DNA from: Malus domestica
Taxonomy: Eukaryota > Streptophyta > Magnoliopsida > Rosales > Rosaceae
Assembly (NCBI RefSeq): GCF_042453785.1
Contig: NC_091674.1
Coordinates: 24,940,001-25,004,000, forward strand
Direction of reading: 5' to 3'
Length of the DNA stretch: 64,000 bases
A program made the position numbers and the translations under genes. Below the pieces are notes generated by a model, which ran no database searches, was not told where the DNA came from, and was given only the letters and a program-made list of their open reading frames with translations. This document shows, one piece after another, positions 27,483-38,875 of the stretch (its first letter is position 1; each line of letters starts with the position of its first letter).

Positions 27483-27649
27483 TGAGAAGTGCATGTATGT
27501 CTGTTTCCCCAAGCAAAAATACCCTATCTCCATATTCTTCTTTGTCTCTCGATCGCTCTTTTAAATTCGTTATTGTTTAATTTGAAATTTGAATTTACGG
27601 TAAACTACCGCCTCTCAGCCCCCAACCGATTCTACCGTAACCAGTTAAG

Positions 27650-27832
27650 ATGGTGTCTAAAGTGGAAGAAGCACTGAAGAGAAGGCAGCACCAGCAGCAA
27701 CAGCCACAGAAGCAGCAGCAATTAGCAAAGGTTTGCAAGTTCAAGAGGAGCACCTCTAATATTGATGAGGATGGAGCTTCCACTGCCATTCTCTTGCTTG
27801 CTTGCATTGTCTGTGCACCTTCATATCCATAG
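27650..27832 (+). CDS. Probable 60-aa peptide gene, unrecognised
   Basis: Starts MVSKVEEALKRRQ, continues with a Gln/His-rich stretch of about 20 residues, then VCKFKRSTSNIDEDGAS, and ends in a hydrophobic tail AILLLACIVCAPSYP. Support for coding: a TATA box upstream, a suitable ATG context (AAGATGG), and a composition change from polar repeat to a compact hydrophobic end unlike random AT-rich DNA. Plants have many single-exon genes for peptides of this size, and the ending feels conserved, but I cannot name a family. The short hydrophobic end could anchor in a membrane. CAG/CAC triplet repeats make the Gln tract potentially variable. It could be a chance ORF. Confidence 0.55.
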   Translation: MVSKVEEALKRRQHQQQQPQKQQQLAKVCKFKRSTSNIDEDGASTAILLLACIVCAPSYP

Positions 27833-30800
27833 CTAGCTAAACTAATAGAATAGATTACATTATTTTATAGATAAAATTAATTTTCAGCTTATTAAGCTAG
27901 TTAATCTTTCAATTCCTCATATATAGTTCCCCTTACTGTTTTTTCTTCTCCTGCTCTAGTATATAAAGTACGAATATTTTCATTCAATTAGCATATAAAT
28001 TCTATGTGCATGTATTTGTAATTCTTCCTTTTGTCTATAATTAATCAAATTTGGACGAAAATTCTATTATATTCCGATGTATAGTATGCACTGGAGCAAT
28101 GAACTGTTGAATGCGCGCAAGCGCAAAAGGATTAATGACCAATGGTCCAACAACCAAGGATTTCGATAGACACTATGCTTCTGTGCATACTAAAAGTACT
28201 GTAATGAATTATATTATTAAAACATTTAAACCATCGATATGAAAAAGCAGATCATGGCTCAGAAGTACTGGTAAACCTACTTATGCTGGGAAACTGAAAG
28301 AGATACACAAGCATCATTGCTTGGCCTAGCTAGAGACCTGCTTCTTGGAAATTCTGAAGAATATTTTTTGCAATTGTTTTCTTTCTTTTGTCCTAACCCA
28401 TGATCTGAACGAGTCGCACATACACCCTAGTACATGTTCCTCGTCGCTGAGGACATCCCCCAGGAGTGCAGGATTTTGTGAAATTTCTGATTGTTTAATT
28501 TCGCCCTCTAAGTGGCTTTGGGCTCCGTGACTCTATTTTGGTGTACTGTGTCACCTGAGAGCCAAAAATATTATGCCGCCTCATGCGGTACCGAGGCTAC
28601 ATGAGGATGGGATGGTCTATTACGAAAACAAAATCAAAAAGAGATTACTTAGCTTACAGTTGAAGTAAACGAAATTTAAATTTCAAACAAGACAGGTAGA
28701 CAAGCATTTTAAAGATAATTTCCCCTAGTTTTACTACTTGGACTCAAGATTGCCAATTCATGGTGATCAAAGAAAAAAAAAATTGCGTCTAACTGGTTCT
28801 CACTTTAGCTTATGAGTATGTGCTTCAAATCTGAATCCATAATGGGTTTCTGTTACGTGAAGCTACTGGGGCGTAGTCATTAGTCATCATGTACGCACCA
28901 TAAATGGAAAATAAAAAATTTACATTATACAACGGGAGCAAACTTATTCAACTGACGCAAGAGGCTTGTAACTCAAAGTTTTTAAAGAACATTTGGTCTT
29001 ATGATGTTCTATGTTCAATTTCGTTTTCATGACCCAGGGCCACAAGGGGTGTAGCAACAAAGCAGTTTTAGTCTTTTAGATGATTGATCAGCACATGTTC
29101 TCCATGTAGTGCAGAACACATGGGGCAGCTCTATCCCAAATTCTTTATTGATATAATATCAAATAACAAATAACGCATCTAGTGTTTACACATAAAAAAG
29201 TAAAATGCTTTTATTATCTTTTATTATTTTTAATTAGTGTAGTAATATCGCTTGTACTAAAAAATTTATAAGTTTAAGTTGTGTTAAAGGGTAATAAGTT
29301 TGAGATAAAATTTAGGGTAAATTACATAATATCCCCTCAGGTTTGAAGTCTATTACAACCTCATACAACATCTTTAAAACATTTCACTTTCATACCTCAC
29401 ATACTATTTTATTTCAATATAGTACCTCTATTAGATATATAGATAACAACCTCTAATTTTGTCAAATAGAAGGTAGAAGATAAATCACAGGAGGAAAATG
29501 TTATTCATTTAATTCTAACAAAAATAGTTGGATTATAAAGGCTAACTTTCCTTCGGAATTACTACATATTTTACCTTCAACTTGGACAAAAGATCATTTC
29601 CTCATTTCTCTTCTCTTTCCCAAATCTCTCTCCCACCATTTTGCATGCAACTTCGATGGCATTGCGCCTCCTACCCGGATCCGGGTCATATGCCCCTCTC
29701 AAGGTCTCTTGCTTGATTTGAGGCTGGATTCGGAGTTTGGGTTTGGATTTGGGGTTGTTGGTGGGTTGGACCCACCTGCTCTATTAGATTCCGTGGTGGA
29801 GATACTATCTCACTACTTGTAGAGACGAAGCTAGGAATTTAACGGGGGCACTTTAAAAAATTTGAGCTCCTTTTTTGGACAAATAAAGCTAGTTCTTTTA
29901 CAAATGTTGAAAAAATTAATTACAAAATGCCTAATTTTATTACTCTATTGTCTAATTTTGTCTTTAATTGTTGACAATCTAATGCTCATTTGTACTAATT
30001 AACCAAATACATGCAACTCAACAAGGTTTAGACATTAGTGCGTGAGAAAAATATACAAGACGAAGGGGCATTTAAAAACTAAAAGAGGATTTTCACTATT
30101 TTAATATGATTAATTGAATAATCTGCAAAGCAAAAAAAAAAGAGAATGATTAATTGAATAATTTGTAATTTAAAAAAAAGAGATGAGAGGGGGCATGTGC
30201 CCCCACTGGGCCTTACCTCCCCCGTCCATGACTACTCGTCTATTGCTACCACCTTGTGAGGTCTGACAATGCCATTGCCTTGCCTGAGCAAATCTGGCGG
30301 TTGAACAACTGTAAAAACTGCAAAACTTACAATAAATCATAAAGTTTCACATATATTTAGATTCAAACACAAGAAAAAGATAGAAAACTTGATATATGGA
30401 CTATCTCAACTACAACCACACAACTAGCATGAAACAAAACAATGAAAGTAAAAGTAAAGGCAATCTTAAAAAAATTGATTAAAAATAATATAAAACTCAC
30501 TGGATAAAAGCAGAATAATTTTGAACAAAATGACATCACAATTTTCTTGATAACTTTAATATTTTTAGTCGTGCTAAAAACTTAATGGGGCTAGTTCATT
30601 AAAAAAAAATTATTCTTCTTACATTTTTTTTGTCTATTATATTAGATTCAACACTAAAATTTATACATATTGTTACAAACCCTCCATGAACTACAGCCCA
30701 CCGCGATCCTTGGTGTGGCTCCGCCAGTGCACATGAGGCAATCATATTTGACGTTTGCTCCACCACACGTGCCTTTCAAATATGGAGACCCTACCGCCTC

Positions 30801-31512
30801 CCTTGATGGTAGATATTGTGGATCCAACTAGAGTGGCAACATTGCAGATTGATTTGGCCAGAGTGTCATCCATTGGAATGAGGCGACCAGTGGTTCCCTT
30901 CTCAGATAGTGTTGTTTTGTCGTCTCGCGTAACGAGTGTTGTGGTCACACTTCGACAATGACTAGATGTGATTTTCGCCTGAGAATTAAGTGGTCTCACT
31001 TTTCAATGATAATTTTACGTGCTCTCTTTAAAATTACCATGCATCTATTAGTTACTCTATCCATGCCAATCTTCTCTAATATGATTAATGTTTTAACCCT
31101 TTCAATGTGACATTAAGCTAGGACAAAGAACAATGAAAAATCAAACTCCCTAGTCAATTTTCAATTAGATGGGTCAAAATCAAATGAACCAATAGAAATA
31201 TATCCAGGCCTGATGATCAAAACACTGCCTCCCTGGTACCGCGTCATTCCCAGCTAGCCAAGAAATAGACAGACAATTTTTAAAACTTAATACATTGCTC
31301 TTAGTAAGAAACTGAACACCCAGAACCAACAAATTCAAATGAAGAGGGAAATTGATGTTTCTGTTCTATTACTTCTTTTGGGCCAATTTATGTTTTTAGT
31401 GTATTTATTTATACATACAAACAAAGAAAATTACCATTGCCCAAGTCGATATCATTTCTATTTCTGTACAATTTATATTTTTATAAAGGTACTTAGTGGG
31501 TCTTTTTCATTG

Positions 31513-31560
<48 letters not shown>

Positions 31561-31719
31561 TATTGATAAGTATGTAAACATATACATATTGAATAAGTTC
31601 ATTGTTCATACTTATTTGTAGTGAATCGATCCAAAGCAAATTTCTTCTGGTATGATTATTTTCTAGCATATTTAATTATATAAAAAAAAATCTCATAAGT
31701 AATAATTTTATTGTGTTGT
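27833..31719. other. Intergenic with unassigned repeat-like pieces
   Basis: No gene supported. About 29320-29460 ('gggtaaattacataatatcc' onward, 'tttgaagtctattacaacc') reads like a widespread plant repeat. About 29820-30235 starts 'tagagacgaagctagg' and ends with a G/C-rich 'catgtgcccccactgggcc' patch, also transposon-like. Frames at 30742-30999 on both strands have no recognisable content. Confidence 0.35.
31516..31551. repeat. (TA)n microsatellite
   Basis: About 18 uninterrupted TA units. Confidence 0.95.
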
Positions 31720-32130
31720 TGCTTAATCTTCAACAACAACAACAACCATCAAGCCTTATTCCACTAAATGGGATTGGCTGTATAAATTCTAGAACGCTAC
31801 TGCGCTGGGTTTTGCTCAAGTCTTTTGTCAGCTCCAAGTAAATTTTCTTTCCAAGTCTTCATGGGTCTTCACATACCCATTTTGCCCTGAGCCTCAGTCT
31901 TATAGTCGCATCTTCTAACCGGAGTATTTGTAAGTCTTCGGTTCACGTGTCCAAACCACCTTAATCGATTTTTTCTCATTTTATCTTCAATTACGGCAAC
32001 TCGTACTTTATCTTGAATATCCTCTCGTTCTTAAATAACCTTCCTGCTACATTTGCACAAAAGCTTGATCTATACAGCAGCTTCCCCTTATTGACCAGGC
32101 AACATACATACGTGCTAGCTGTTTTCAGTT
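31720..32130 (-). mobile_element. RTE-type LINE 3' end, degenerate
   Basis: On the minus strand one frame reads [16 protein letters not shown] followed shortly by [14 protein letters not shown]. This is the C-terminal 'RWFGHVxRRPxDAPVRRCD' block of plant RTE-like LINE reverse transcriptases. It is then broken by a stop and a frameshift. The element ends with a (TTG)n tail (31731-31745 on the plus strand as CAA repeats), typical of RTE 3' ends. The upstream limit is approximate. Confidence 0.85.
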
Positions 32131-33356
32131 TCTTGTTGCAAAATATCAAGCCCTTAGAATATGCTACACTGATAGTATCGCTCGATGACGCAAGTTGTTA
32201 TTATAAAAATGAAGAAAAATCCACAAATTATTTGTTCTATAATCGGAACATAATACAAGGATGCAACATATAGAAACATAGAGGGCTCTATTGCGTGTCA
32301 ATGCACCTCCATTTTTACATGCATCTGCTTGTTTTTTCTCATTGTGTTCATGAAAGCCGGCAAAAGAATGATTTAAAGAAAAATGCATGGGGGGAGGCAG
32401 CTGGTCTGGTCTGCATGCTACAAAGTTCCACAATCCTCATTGAATTGTTCGTAATTGAGTACGTAAATACGTGTAAGGGAAATGGAAATTCGAATCGGTG
32501 AATCGAAGACGATGAGAGTTGGAATGTACAATCGATGACAATGAAACTTAGAAAAAAGCAGCACTCTAGGAATCATCAAAACCTAAGTACTGAAAAGGGC
32601 AGTAAGAAACAACCTTGTTTTCCGCAATAAAGAAACCTTAGTTTACCCAAAAACATTGGAGAGGTGTAAAGCCGATTGGAGCACTTCCTCACCAACATGG
32701 AATCTAGATTGATGTATTTGAAATGACTCACAAAACAACTTGTTAAAGGATGTCTCGCATCGGAAACGTGAGGAACATCCCTCTTATATTGAATGGTTCT
32801 ACTAATTGCATCGAGACTTTTTGTATAAAACTCGGTCCGCACCTACTAAATTATACAGGTGGTCAAGTTAAGGTCATTATTGATGTGCTTAGTAGTGGAC
32901 CGTTGGATCGTCTCTTTAACTTTAAGACAGCTTATCTGTTGAGGGGTAAGAAAGATTAAAAGAGGTTCAATGGGCAGGAGGCCCTATAGAATAAGACAAC
33001 GCAGAAAATGACATAAACCTTAATAGGTGATTCGATTATAGATAAATTACCTCCTAGGAGATGACAAATGTAAAATCCAAGATTATTCTAATGTGACATA
33101 GGCAAGCCTTGTCCTTGGAGATGTCTATGCCGTAAAGTTTATTGATGACGTTTCTCATGATGTTTTGTGCAGGTACACACCATCTGTCCAAACTCTTCCC
33201 TTCTTTCGAGTTTTGTAATAATCTCCCTTGTTATCTCCAAATAACAAGGAAAGCTGGCTATTTAAGTCCTTGCTGCTTGGGATTAGGGTCTTTCAGAGCT
33301 TTGTTGAATATATTTTGAGAAAAAGAGGAGGGAGAAAAGAAGGTTACGTTCGAGAA
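32131..33356. other. Upstream region of the GRAS gene
   Basis: No gene supported. The stretch 32740-33190 contains 'gatgtctcgcatcggaaacg' and resembles transposon-derived sequence but was not classified. The last 150 bases are probably the GRAS 5' UTR. Confidence 0.35.
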
Positions 33357-34955
33357 ATGGCACTGAGCCGAAACTTCCTGCCTGAGGAGTACATGATCAA
33401 TCATGAAAGGACTAATAAAATGAGTGTCCTTGATCTCATTACTCACTCAGCTGCCTCAGCCATGCCTTGCTATCCTTATCCACACACGCCCTTGCTGGAG
33501 GAGGGCGGTACAGCTTCTACCCCCCCTCACTTAGATGAAAGCGGAAACCATAAGAGGCTGAAAAGGACTACAAGTATCTCCGACTCTATGTCAAGTCATA
33601 ACAGTCTTTATAGTGGTGGAGGAAGCGGAGATAGTTGCATTACTGACATCAGCCTCAGTCGCCGAAGCAGCACGAATAGCTTGAATACCTTGCCAAGGCT
33701 TCATTTCCGGGACCATATTTGGACTTACACACAAAGGTACCTTGCAGCTGAAGCTGTTGAGGAGGCAGCGACAGTGATGTCCAATGCCGAGGGAAATGAA
33801 GAGGAGGAGGACGGAACTGCTGATGGGATGAGGCTTGTTCAGCTCCTAATTGCTTGTGCTGAAGCTGTTGCTTGTCGCGACAAGTCCCATGCCTCTGCGT
33901 TACTATCTGAGCTTCGGGCCAATGCCTTGGTCTTTGGCTCTTCATTCCAGCGTGTGGCATCATGTTTTGTCCAAGGCCTTGCCAACCGCCTAGCTCTGGT
34001 TCAACCGCTTGGGGCAGTAGGGTTCATTGGGTCCGCGATGAGCACAAAAGACTTTGCCTTGGACAAGAAGGAAGAGGCATTGCGCCTTGTTTATGAGATA
34101 TGCCCCCACATTCAGTTTGGTCACTTTGTGGCCAATTCATCAATATTGGAAGCCTTTGAGGGAGAGAGTTTTGTTCATGTAGTAGACCTTGGGATGACCC
34201 TTGGTCTACCTCATGGAGACCAGTGGCAAGGCTTGATCGAGAGCCTTGCCACACGCACAGGCCAGCCGCCTACACGCCTTAGAATAACCGGTGTTGGCCT
34301 TTACGGTGACAGATTGCAAATCATTGGAGAAGAGCTTGAGGCCTATGCCGACAGCTTGGGAATAAACCTGGAGTTTTCTGTGGTGGAAAGCAACTTGGAA
34401 AACCTGCGTCCGGAGGACATTAAAATGTATGATGGTGAAGTCCTTGTTGTCAATAGCATTCTTCAGTTGCATTGTGTGGTGAAAGAAAGCAGAGGAGCTC
34501 TCAATTCTGTCCTGCAGATGGTCCATGAGCTTTCGCCGAAAATCTTGGTTCTTGTGGAGCAAGACTCAAGCCACAATGGACCTTTTTTTTTGGGGAGGTT
34601 TATGGAGGCACTGCATTATTACTCTGCAATCTTTGACTCCCTAGATGCCATGCTGCCAAAATATGACACGAGGCGCGCGAAGATGGAGCAGTTCTACTTT
34701 GCTGAGGAGATTAAGAACATAATCAGCTGCGAGGGGCCGGCAAGGGTGGAGAGGCACGAGAGGGTTGATCAGTGGCGCCGGAGGATGAGCCGGGCAGGGT
34801 TTCAGGCTGCGCCGATTAAGATGCTGGCGCAGGCAAAGCAGTGGCTTGGGAAGATCAAGGTCTGTGAGGGTTACACTATTTTGGAAGAGAAGGGTTGCCT
34901 GGTTCTTGGTTGGAAATCTAAGCCCATTGTTGCTGCCTCCTGCTGGAAATGCTAA
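33357..34955 (+). CDS. GRAS-family transcriptional regulator (possibly RAD1-like)
   Basis: Single exon, 532 residues. The N-terminal 155 residues are variable: Ser-rich, with SVLDLITHSAASAMP, a basic HKRLKRTTS, and an acidic run GNEEEEDG. The GRAS domain runs from about 157 to the end. It begins with leucine-heptad I (LVQLLIACAEAVACRD), has a VHIID-type core at about 271 as VHVVDLGM, then RITGVG, a PFYRE-like block, and a SAW end (WRRRMSRAGF, then LGWKSKPIVAASCWKC). No DELLA motif was seen, so it is not a classical DELLA. GRAS proteins act in the nucleus in hormone, root or symbiosis control. The VDLGMTLGLPHG variant and the C-terminus recall RAD1-type GRAS proteins of mycorrhizal plants, from memory only. 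Start: the first ATG of the frame; the frame stays open upstream, but only to a non-ATG start. Confidence 0.93.
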   Translation: MALSRNFLPEEYMINHERTNKMSVLDLITHSAASAMPCYPYPHTPLLEEGGTASTPPHLDESGNHKRLKRTTSISDSMSSHNSLYSGGGSGDSCITDISLSRRSSTNSLNTLPRLHFRDHIWTYTQRYLAAEAVEEAATVMSNAEGNEEEEDGTADGMRLVQLLIACAEAVACRDKSHASALLSELRANALVFGSSFQRVASCFVQGLANRLALVQPLGAVGFIGSAMSTKDFALDKKEEALRLVYEICPHIQFGHFVANSSILEAFEGESFVHVVDLGMTLGLPHGDQWQGLIESLATRTGQPPTRLRITGVGLYGDRLQIIGEELEAYADSLGINLEFSVVESNLENLRPEDIKMYDGEVLVVNSILQLHCVVKESRGALNSVLQMVHELSPKILVLVEQDSSHNGPFFLGRFMEALHYYSAIFDSLDAMLPKYDTRRAKMEQFYFAEEIKNIISCEGPARVERHERVDQWRRRMSRAGFQAAPIKMLAQAKQWLGKIKVCEGYTILEEKGCLVLGWKSKPIVAASCWKC

Positions 34956-35530
34956 TCAAACATTTTCGGGTCCGAAATCCCAGCTCAAAATTCAGTTAAA
35001 AAACCAGAAAAAAAAAAAAAAAAATCCCAACTCACATTTCACACCAATTCCAATAAAACAATTCCAGGGATCTTGGAAAGCAGATTTGGGTGACTACTTT
35101 GTCTTCTGTGTCATTGGCTGCAAAACTGTGTTGGAACAGTTAGAAAATAAGTGGGTTTGGCTTTGAACTTGAGCTGTTTTGGGTGATTAAATAGATGGAA
35201 TAAAGAGGAAATGGACACCTTGGTGTGCATATTTTAGGCTGAAATTAACATTATTCAATTGTACCTAATAACAATTTCTTTCATTCTTTTTAATAAATGA
35301 TCAAAGGTGACAATCTTAGTGATGGAAATTATGAAAGTTCCACACCGTCTCTCACAAAAAAGATTCTAAGGCCAATCTCAACTTTCCAATGTAAAGAGCT
35401 AAGATTTTGTAGAACAATTTGCTTGATTATTAATTATGTATTGTCAAAAATATTTAAGGAGCAAGTATTATGTTGAAGAACATACAATTTGCTAGTGCTC
35501 TTCATAACTGTCTTCCTCATTTTGCGGAAC
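34956..35530. other. 3' flank of the GRAS gene
   Basis: Probable 3' UTR with a poly-A run at about 35009-35024. No other gene. Confidence 0.5.
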
Positions 35531-35654
35531 TTTTTTTTTTAATACATCGATATTTTTAAACTAAGGGGAGGGGGTGGGCAGCCTAATTTGGTATCAAATT
35601 CTCCATCCACGAGATTCGAATTTAAAACCTCTCACTTTTAAGTGAAGAGGAACG
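35531..35654 (-). mobile_element. Truncated copy of the second SINE family
   Basis: Shares 'aatttggtatc', 'acgagattcgaa' and 'agtgaagaggaac' with the full-length SINE at 13297-13464, and has a T run (A tail on minus) at its left end. It lacks the tRNA-like box-A end and about 20 internal bases. The box-B-like core is GATTCGAAT. No target duplication found. Confidence 0.75.
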
Positions 35655-35975
35655 GAAATATGCACAAATAGAATTAGTTACAAATAGAAACATCGTACAT
35701 ACAACAATGTTTGTTAAAACTTCAGTTGAATATACAAGTTAGAGTACTGTTTGGAATACCAAATTGTACTCACAATGACATAGCAGTGTTTGATTAATTC
35801 CAATATGTTTCCAGGTTAAAAACCTTATGTATTACTAACAAGTAAACTATTAACACATAAATTCATAGATTATTTGGTGAACAAATTTGGTGACTGTAGC
35901 ATTATTGATACAACATATTATTTAACTAAAAATGAAAATTCAAAGGTGTATGAGTTTCACAAAGGCTTGGCATTA
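35655..35975. other. AT-rich intergenic between two transposon copies
   Basis: Nothing recognised. Confidence 0.5.
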
Positions 35976-35983
35976 TTTGAAAG

Positions 35984-36914
35984 TAGGGGTGGGTTCAGTT
36001 TTATCTAGTTTAGTTTTTTGTTTAAATCGAAAACTAAATCAAAATTACTATTTGGTTCTATTTGGTTCAGTTTTCTATTCGGTTTGATTTTTATTCAATT
36101 TTTTCGGTTCAATTTGGTTTTGGCTTTGTTTTTTCTTCCTTTTAAAACACTAAGGTGCGTACAGAGAGGCCGTGAGGGAGGGTGAGGACTGAGGAGGAGC
36201 ACAAAGTGAGAGAGTGCATGATGCATGAAAAAACCGAGGGTCTCCAAGAGGCAAGAGACAGGGATAGAACTTGGGGATCGCTCAATCAGGGGCAACAAAG
36301 TTTTCTCGACGTTACTAATTGTGAATTCACTCGACACGACCAAACCTAACACTTGATTAAGGAAGGAGAAACAACTAACTTCGATTGCACTAAGCAAATA
36401 TATTTTAATTCATTCAAGTCTCCTAAATGCTTGTATTACATCATAATTTAAAGAGAGTAAAGATAAGAAAAGCATAGATGTTACTACTTCCAAAAAGACT
36501 CTCATGATAACCTAAATGGACTTGACAAATTCCTATGTAATTCAATGCACACAACCATTATTATTCCAATTCCAATGCATATGAGCAATTTCCAAGTTGT
36601 ATGCTTGCTCCCGCAGCAGTGCAAACGATTGAAAGTGGAGGAGGTGTCACGGAGGAGAGGGAGGCATGGGAGGAAAACTTCGAACCGCATTGTTTATTCA
36701 TAGGATAAAGTAAAACGATAACGTTTAGATGTGTGTAGGTAAAACAATTTCGTTTTAAGGATTGTTTGGTTCAGTTTCCGAACCATTGAAACCGAAACAA
36801 CAGATTTCAATTCCATTGGGGTATTCTAATTCAGTTTGGCTTTTTTCGATTTTTTAACTTTGATTCAGTGTTCGGTTTGGATTTTTAAATTTCGGTTTTT
36901 TAAACCCACCCTTA
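35984..36914. mobile_element. Non-autonomous hAT-type element 1
   Basis: A 931-bp element with inverted ends TAGGGGTGGGTT (left) and TAAGGGTGGGTT (right, reverse complement). It is flanked by a perfect 8-bp target duplication TTTGAAAG (35976-35983 and 36915-36922), as hAT transposition produces. Subterminal regions are rich in 'ttcggttt'-type motifs in inverted orientation. The open frame at 36095-36397 on the minus strand has no transposase features. Confidence 0.9.
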
Positions 36915-36978
36915 TTTGAAAGGCATATCCACAAGAGAAATTCCTTGGAGTAAATATAGTTTTTCCTTTTGTTAAGAC

Positions 36979-37251
36979 TAGGGATGGGCAAATACCCATT
37001 GGTTATGGGTAACCGTGGTTATCCGCTCATTTAAATTTGACAATTACGGTTATGAGTAACCGTTTAGATAAATAAACGGTTATAGGTTTAACCGTTTACC
37101 CGTGAAATTTAAATAGGCGGTTATGGGTATTACCCGCGGTTATAAACAGATACCCATTTAACCATTTATTTTAATATATGTAAAACTAAAAAAATAAAAA
37201 ATAACTTCTAACTAAGTTTAGTATCCCGAGACATATTTGGTTATAAGGGGC

Positions 37252-37283
<32 letters not shown>

Positions 37284-38148
37284 CTCACTTGAGAGAAAAA
37301 TATAGTTGATAGAACAGTCCAATGTTTAATCTATGTGATTGAATGTGCTAAAGCATTAGAGGGTTCAACAGTTTTGTTTTGGAGTCTTTTGGAGCTTTGG
37401 CCAACTCAAGATAATCATTATCTTGAGCTTTTAGAAACATGTTATTGTCGGCCGATGAGTACATATATATATATATGTATATATATTTAATTGGCCTCGA
37501 TTTTTCAATAAATATTTAACCCAAAAATTAGAAATCAATTAAATGGCTTGGATCGATGAACATATGTTTCTAAATAAAAATCCAAATATTTATCAAATTA
37601 GCTTATTAGCAGACTGATGCATACTTACATACATACATACATACATATATGTATGTAAACACGAATATTAATTAATATATATGTGTATGTAAACATGAAT
37701 ATTAATTAACCTGCAACCATGCATGATCCTTGTAATAGATTGACTGTCAAATAATTGGGAGACATCGCATATATTCATAAATAATATTGTCGTTAATACA
37801 AAAATTCATGTTAAATGTATTTATAACGGTATTTAATTGTTAGAAAAAAGAAAATTATGACAAATTTCTTTTTAACTTTTAAGTTGTTAAAAAAATAGGT
37901 AGACGGGTGGAAAAAAAAAAGGAGTAAACGGGTTAAAAATGAGTAAACAGGTACGCGGTTATGGTTAAATGAGTATGCGGTTATGGGTAAATGAGTATGG
38001 TTAACCGTTTATAAACGGTTATGGGTATGGGTATACCCGTTTATATAAATACCCAACGGGTAAATGATTATGAGGGTAAAAGCTTAAACGGTTATGGGTA
38101 AATAACCGCGGTTACCCACCCGCCCGCCATAACCGTTGCCCATCCCTA
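36979..38148. mobile_element. Non-autonomous hAT-type element 2
   Basis: A 1,170-bp element with perfect 13-bp inverted ends TAGGGATGGGCAA and an 8-bp target duplication GTTAAGAC (36971-36978 and 38149-38156). Subterminal arrays of 'ggttatgggta' repeats occur inverted at the two ends. The interior is AT-rich with TA and TACA microsatellites near 37258-37281 and 37620-37647. No transposase ORF. It sits in the left terminus of the MITE that follows. Confidence 0.92.
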
Positions 38149-38153
38149 GTTAA

Positions 38154-38747
38154 GACCATCTCCAACCATTGTGTTAAAACCTGAAATTTTTAACCAAAAA
38201 AATTTAAGTTTTAACCTAGAAACAAGTTTTTTCTTTTGAGTTAAATTTTTAGTCTGAGATCATTAAAAATGAATTTAGGATTTTTAAAGTAATTTTAAAA
38301 AAAAAATTATGTAAACTATTGTAATTTAACTTTATGAACATTTTAACATAAAAATATTTAGATTTCGAGAAATATTAAAAAAATCACTAAACCGACACCA
38401 TGAAACTCATGGAACATTATGAAAGAATATAAAACACATAGACATCAATTTTTTTTAATTACTTTAGCAATTGGATTTAAATTTAAACCGTTAGATTTTT
38501 TTTTTTACCGTTGAATTTGATCATATTAGATTTTAGCTGTTCAATTCAATGATTTTATAAATATAAAACTAAAAAAATACACACACAAGGTGGGCCAGCC
38601 CCACTTACCTAGGGGGAATCATGGTCTAAATTTACCTTAGAAATGAGTTATGCTTAAAACTAATAATTACTCCAAGAGTTGGTGGAGTAAGTTGGGATAG
38701 ATTTATAATCTAAAATTTGAGTTTTCCTTCTAATGTTGGAGTAGGTC
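38154..38747. mobile_element. Tourist-like MITE, split at its left edge by hAT element 2
   Basis: Left end GACCATCTCCAACCATT, right end (reverse complement) GACCTACTCCAACATT, with TAA at 38151-38153 on the left and 38748-38750 on the right. Its ends resemble those of the MITE at 13943. The hAT target duplication GTTAAGAC covers the MITE's own TAA plus its first three bases, so the hAT came later. The right end is 128 bp from the NDPK2 ATG. Confidence 0.8.
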
Positions 38748-38875
38748 TAACTATTAACAAAAATAAATAGAGAAAGAAATTTAAAAAGTAAATTCCTCGT
38801 GCAAAAAAAATGCACTGTATAAACACGTGCAGAGAGAGAGGGAGGGATAGGGAAAGAGAGAAGCAAAGAGACAGA

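Noticed and set aside
30742-30999. 85-aa minus and 68-aa plus open frames over the same DNA
   Set aside because: Neither has a recognisable domain, and the surroundings look like transposon remnants.
33228-33356. Longer N-terminus of the GRAS protein
   Set aside because: The open frame continues upstream but only from a TTG; the first ATG is at 33357.
33655-34562. Three open frames antisense to the GRAS gene
   Set aside because: The GRAS reading frame is continuous and recognisable; these are complementary-strand shadows.
38810-38875. Upstream in-frame ATG for NDPK2
   Set aside because: It would add an Arg/Glu/Asp run from a GA-repeat leader; the ATG at 38876 gives a normal transit peptide.
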